15,868 nucleotides of DNA. Source: Pseudomonadota bacterium. Its GTDB lineage: Bacteria > Pseudomonadota > Alphaproteobacteria > Caulobacterales > Caulobacteraceae. Below, piece by piece: positions 13,846-15,868 of this stretch. Made by a program: the position numbers and the translations under genes. The first letter of the stretch is position 1. Every line of letters starts with the position of its first letter. The stretch is from positions 1 to 15,868 of the forward strand of contig JAEZIH010000151.1 of the NCBI GenBank assembly GCA_023416055.1, given 5' to 3'. Below the pieces are notes generated by a model. It had not been told where the DNA came from, ran no database searches, and worked only from the letters and a program-made list of their open reading frames with translations.

Positions 13846-13859
13846 CGCACTATGGTGCG
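13846..13859 (-). promoter_or_regulatory. palindrome upstream of phaR, possible operator
   Basis: CGCAC-TATG-GTGCG is a perfect 5-nt-arm inverted repeat in the 56-nt gap between the HlyIII-family gene and phaR. PhaR proteins are commonly autoregulated through GC-rich dyads containing TGC/GCA, so it is a reasonable operator candidate. The arm order differs from the CTGC-Nx-GCAG sites I recall for other PhaR proteins, so this is weakly supported. No T-run follows, which argues against a terminator. Confidence 0.3.
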
Positions 13860-13875
13860 CTGCGAGCGGGAATGT

Positions 13876-14589
13876 CTAGCCGAGGGCGGCAGGGGCCAGG
13901 ACGACCCCGACCAGGACGGCGGCCCAGTGGGTCATGGCGCCGGTGACGACGAAGCCATGCCAGATGGCGCGGCGGAACTTCACCTTCGGACTGATGAAGA
14001 CGAACACCCCCGCGGTGTAGATTAGGCCGCCGGCGACGAGCAGGCCCAGGGCGACCGGATGGACGGTGTCGATCATCGGGCCGAGCGCAATCACCGCCAG
14101 CCACCCGAACAGCACGTAGACGCCGCTCCAGAAGGCGTCCGAGATGCGCGGCGCCACCAGCTTGGCGAACACCCCCGCGAGGGCGATGGTCCAGACCAGC
14201 AGGGTGAAGCCGACCGACCAGGCGCCCTCGAAGCGCTGGGTGGTAAAGGGGGTGTAGCTGCCGGCGATCATCAGGAAGATGGCCGCCTCGTCCATGCGCC
14301 TGAGGATCGGCCGGGCGGCGCAGGGGCGGGTCTGATTGTAGACGGTCGAGGCCGTCAGCATGGCGATCAGGCAGAGGGCGTAGGCCGCCGTGGCCGCCAC
14401 GGCGCCGATGCCGGAATAGAGCGCGGCCAGGACCGCCAAGACGATGCCGCCCACAGCGGCCAGGGTCAGGCCGACGACGTGCACCACCAGGTCCGCGGTC
14501 TTTTCCGCCGGCGTGCGGTAGTGCTCGATCATGTCGAGTTCGTCGGGCGTGCAGACGCGCTGGAATATGGTCTTCATCGGCTTGAGCAT
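13876..14589 (-). CDS. hemolysin III / TrhA (PAQR superfamily) membrane protein
   Basis: A seven-helix membrane protein of 237 residues matching the HlyIII/YqfA (TrhA) branch of the PAQR superfamily. Recognisable blocks are the N-terminal TPAEKTADLVVHVVGLTLA (27-45), the helix-2 end with SxxxN (Ser81 to Asn85), MDEAAIFLMIAGSYTPF (99-115) and the last-helix FRRAIWHGFVVTGAMTHWAA with His211 and His221. In PAQR enzymes the Ser-x3-His, Asp and two C-terminal His residues bind zinc; here the first His is replaced by Asn85 while the others remain. Characterised family members affect membrane energetics or fluidity; the haemolysin name reflects heterologous tests and should not be read as toxicity. 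I chose the ATG at 14589; the ATG at 14577 is an alternative. The frame is open to 14940, but that part runs antisense to the thiolase. Confidence 0.87.
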   Translation of the reverse strand: MLKPMKTIFQRVCTPDELDMIEHYRTPAEKTADLVVHVVGLTLAAVGGIVLAVLAALYSGIGAVAATAAYALCLIAMLTASTVYNQTRPCAARPILRRMDEAAIFLMIAGSYTPFTTQRFEGAWSVGFTLLVWTIALAGVFAKLVAPRISDAFWSGVYVLFGWLAVIALGPMIDTVHPVALGLLVAGGLIYTAGVFVFISPKVKFRRAIWHGFVVTGAMTHWAAVLVGVVLAPAALG

Positions 14590-14722
14590 GGCCCCATCAA
14601 GCCCTTCGCTCCGTCTTTCGTTCCCGCCAGTCTGCGCGGGCCGGATGACCATCGGCTGAACAGGCCGGGCCGAGGGTGACGAAAGCGGCCGGATGCGGCA
14701 GAAACGGCACGAATCCTTTCCC

Positions 14723-14754
14723 GCGGCCTGACACCTCCCCCTTCGTAGGGCCGC
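14723..14754. repeat. short inverted repeat in the thiolase leader
   Basis: GCGGCC (14723-14728) and GGCCGC (14749-14754) flank a pyrimidine-rich 20-nt loop just upstream of the thiolase ribosome binding site. It may form a leader stem-loop or be chance in GC-rich DNA. The whole divergent intergenic region (14590-14772) shows no convincing -35/-10 pair. It contains a GANTC site at 14711-14715. Confidence 0.25.
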
Positions 14755-14772
14755 TTCCCCGAGGTCAGTCAA

Positions 14773-15868
<1,096 letters not shown>

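Overview
The window is very GC-rich, densely coded DNA with no mobile elements, tRNAs, rRNAs or CRISPR arrays. Gene content (rpmH-rnpA-yidC-engB, a class I NrdB, PhaR beside a phaA-type thiolase, a HlyIII-family protein) and protein style suggest an alphaproteobacterial chromosome. My best guess is Caulobacteraceae, perhaps Brevundimonas, inferred from protein resemblance only.

Layout. (1) 1-994: 3' part of an S41 peptidase, tail to tail with an epoxide-hydrolase-like enzyme (991-1947, minus). (2) 1985-5091, minus strand: the ribosome / membrane-insertion operon rpmH, rnpA, yidC, engB, read from a good sigma70-type promoter at 5063-5091. rpmH (44 aa, GTG start) was recovered by direct reading. 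The yidD gene that often sits between rnpA and yidC is absent. (3) 5118-7885, plus strand: a TVP38/DedA-type membrane protein, an orphan sensor histidine kinase and a small exported coiled-coil protein. (4) 7904-8956, minus: nrdB, whose upstream region carries two ATATAGC-containing elements that may be NrdR boxes. (5) 9207-11522, plus: a GST, then a translationally coupled nucleotidyltransferase-fold protein and calcineurin-like phosphoesterase. (6) 11501-12714, minus: a VanZ-like membrane protein and a UPF0016/GDT1 cation (probably Mn2+) exporter. The exporter is preceded by what reads as a yybP-ykoY manganese riboswitch and a very strong leader hairpin. (7) 12871-14589, minus: a small Arg-rich protein, phaR, and a HlyIII/TrhA-family membrane protein. 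(8) 14773 to the window end, plus: a thiolase (phaA-like), lacking only its last few dozen residues.

How the genes fit together. Three parts form a functional story: the protein synthesis/insertion operon; manganese export under an RNA switch; and the polyhydroxyalkanoate module, in which PhaR controls polymer accumulation and the thiolase makes its acetoacetyl-CoA precursor. The least explained unit is the overlapping nucleotidyltransferase/phosphoesterase pair, which looks like opposing 'add a nucleotide / remove a phosphoester' activities. Other points worth following are the riboswitch leader, a 16-nt perfect palindrome abutting the rnpA start codon, and non-standard active-site residues in the S41 peptidase and the HlyIII-family protein.
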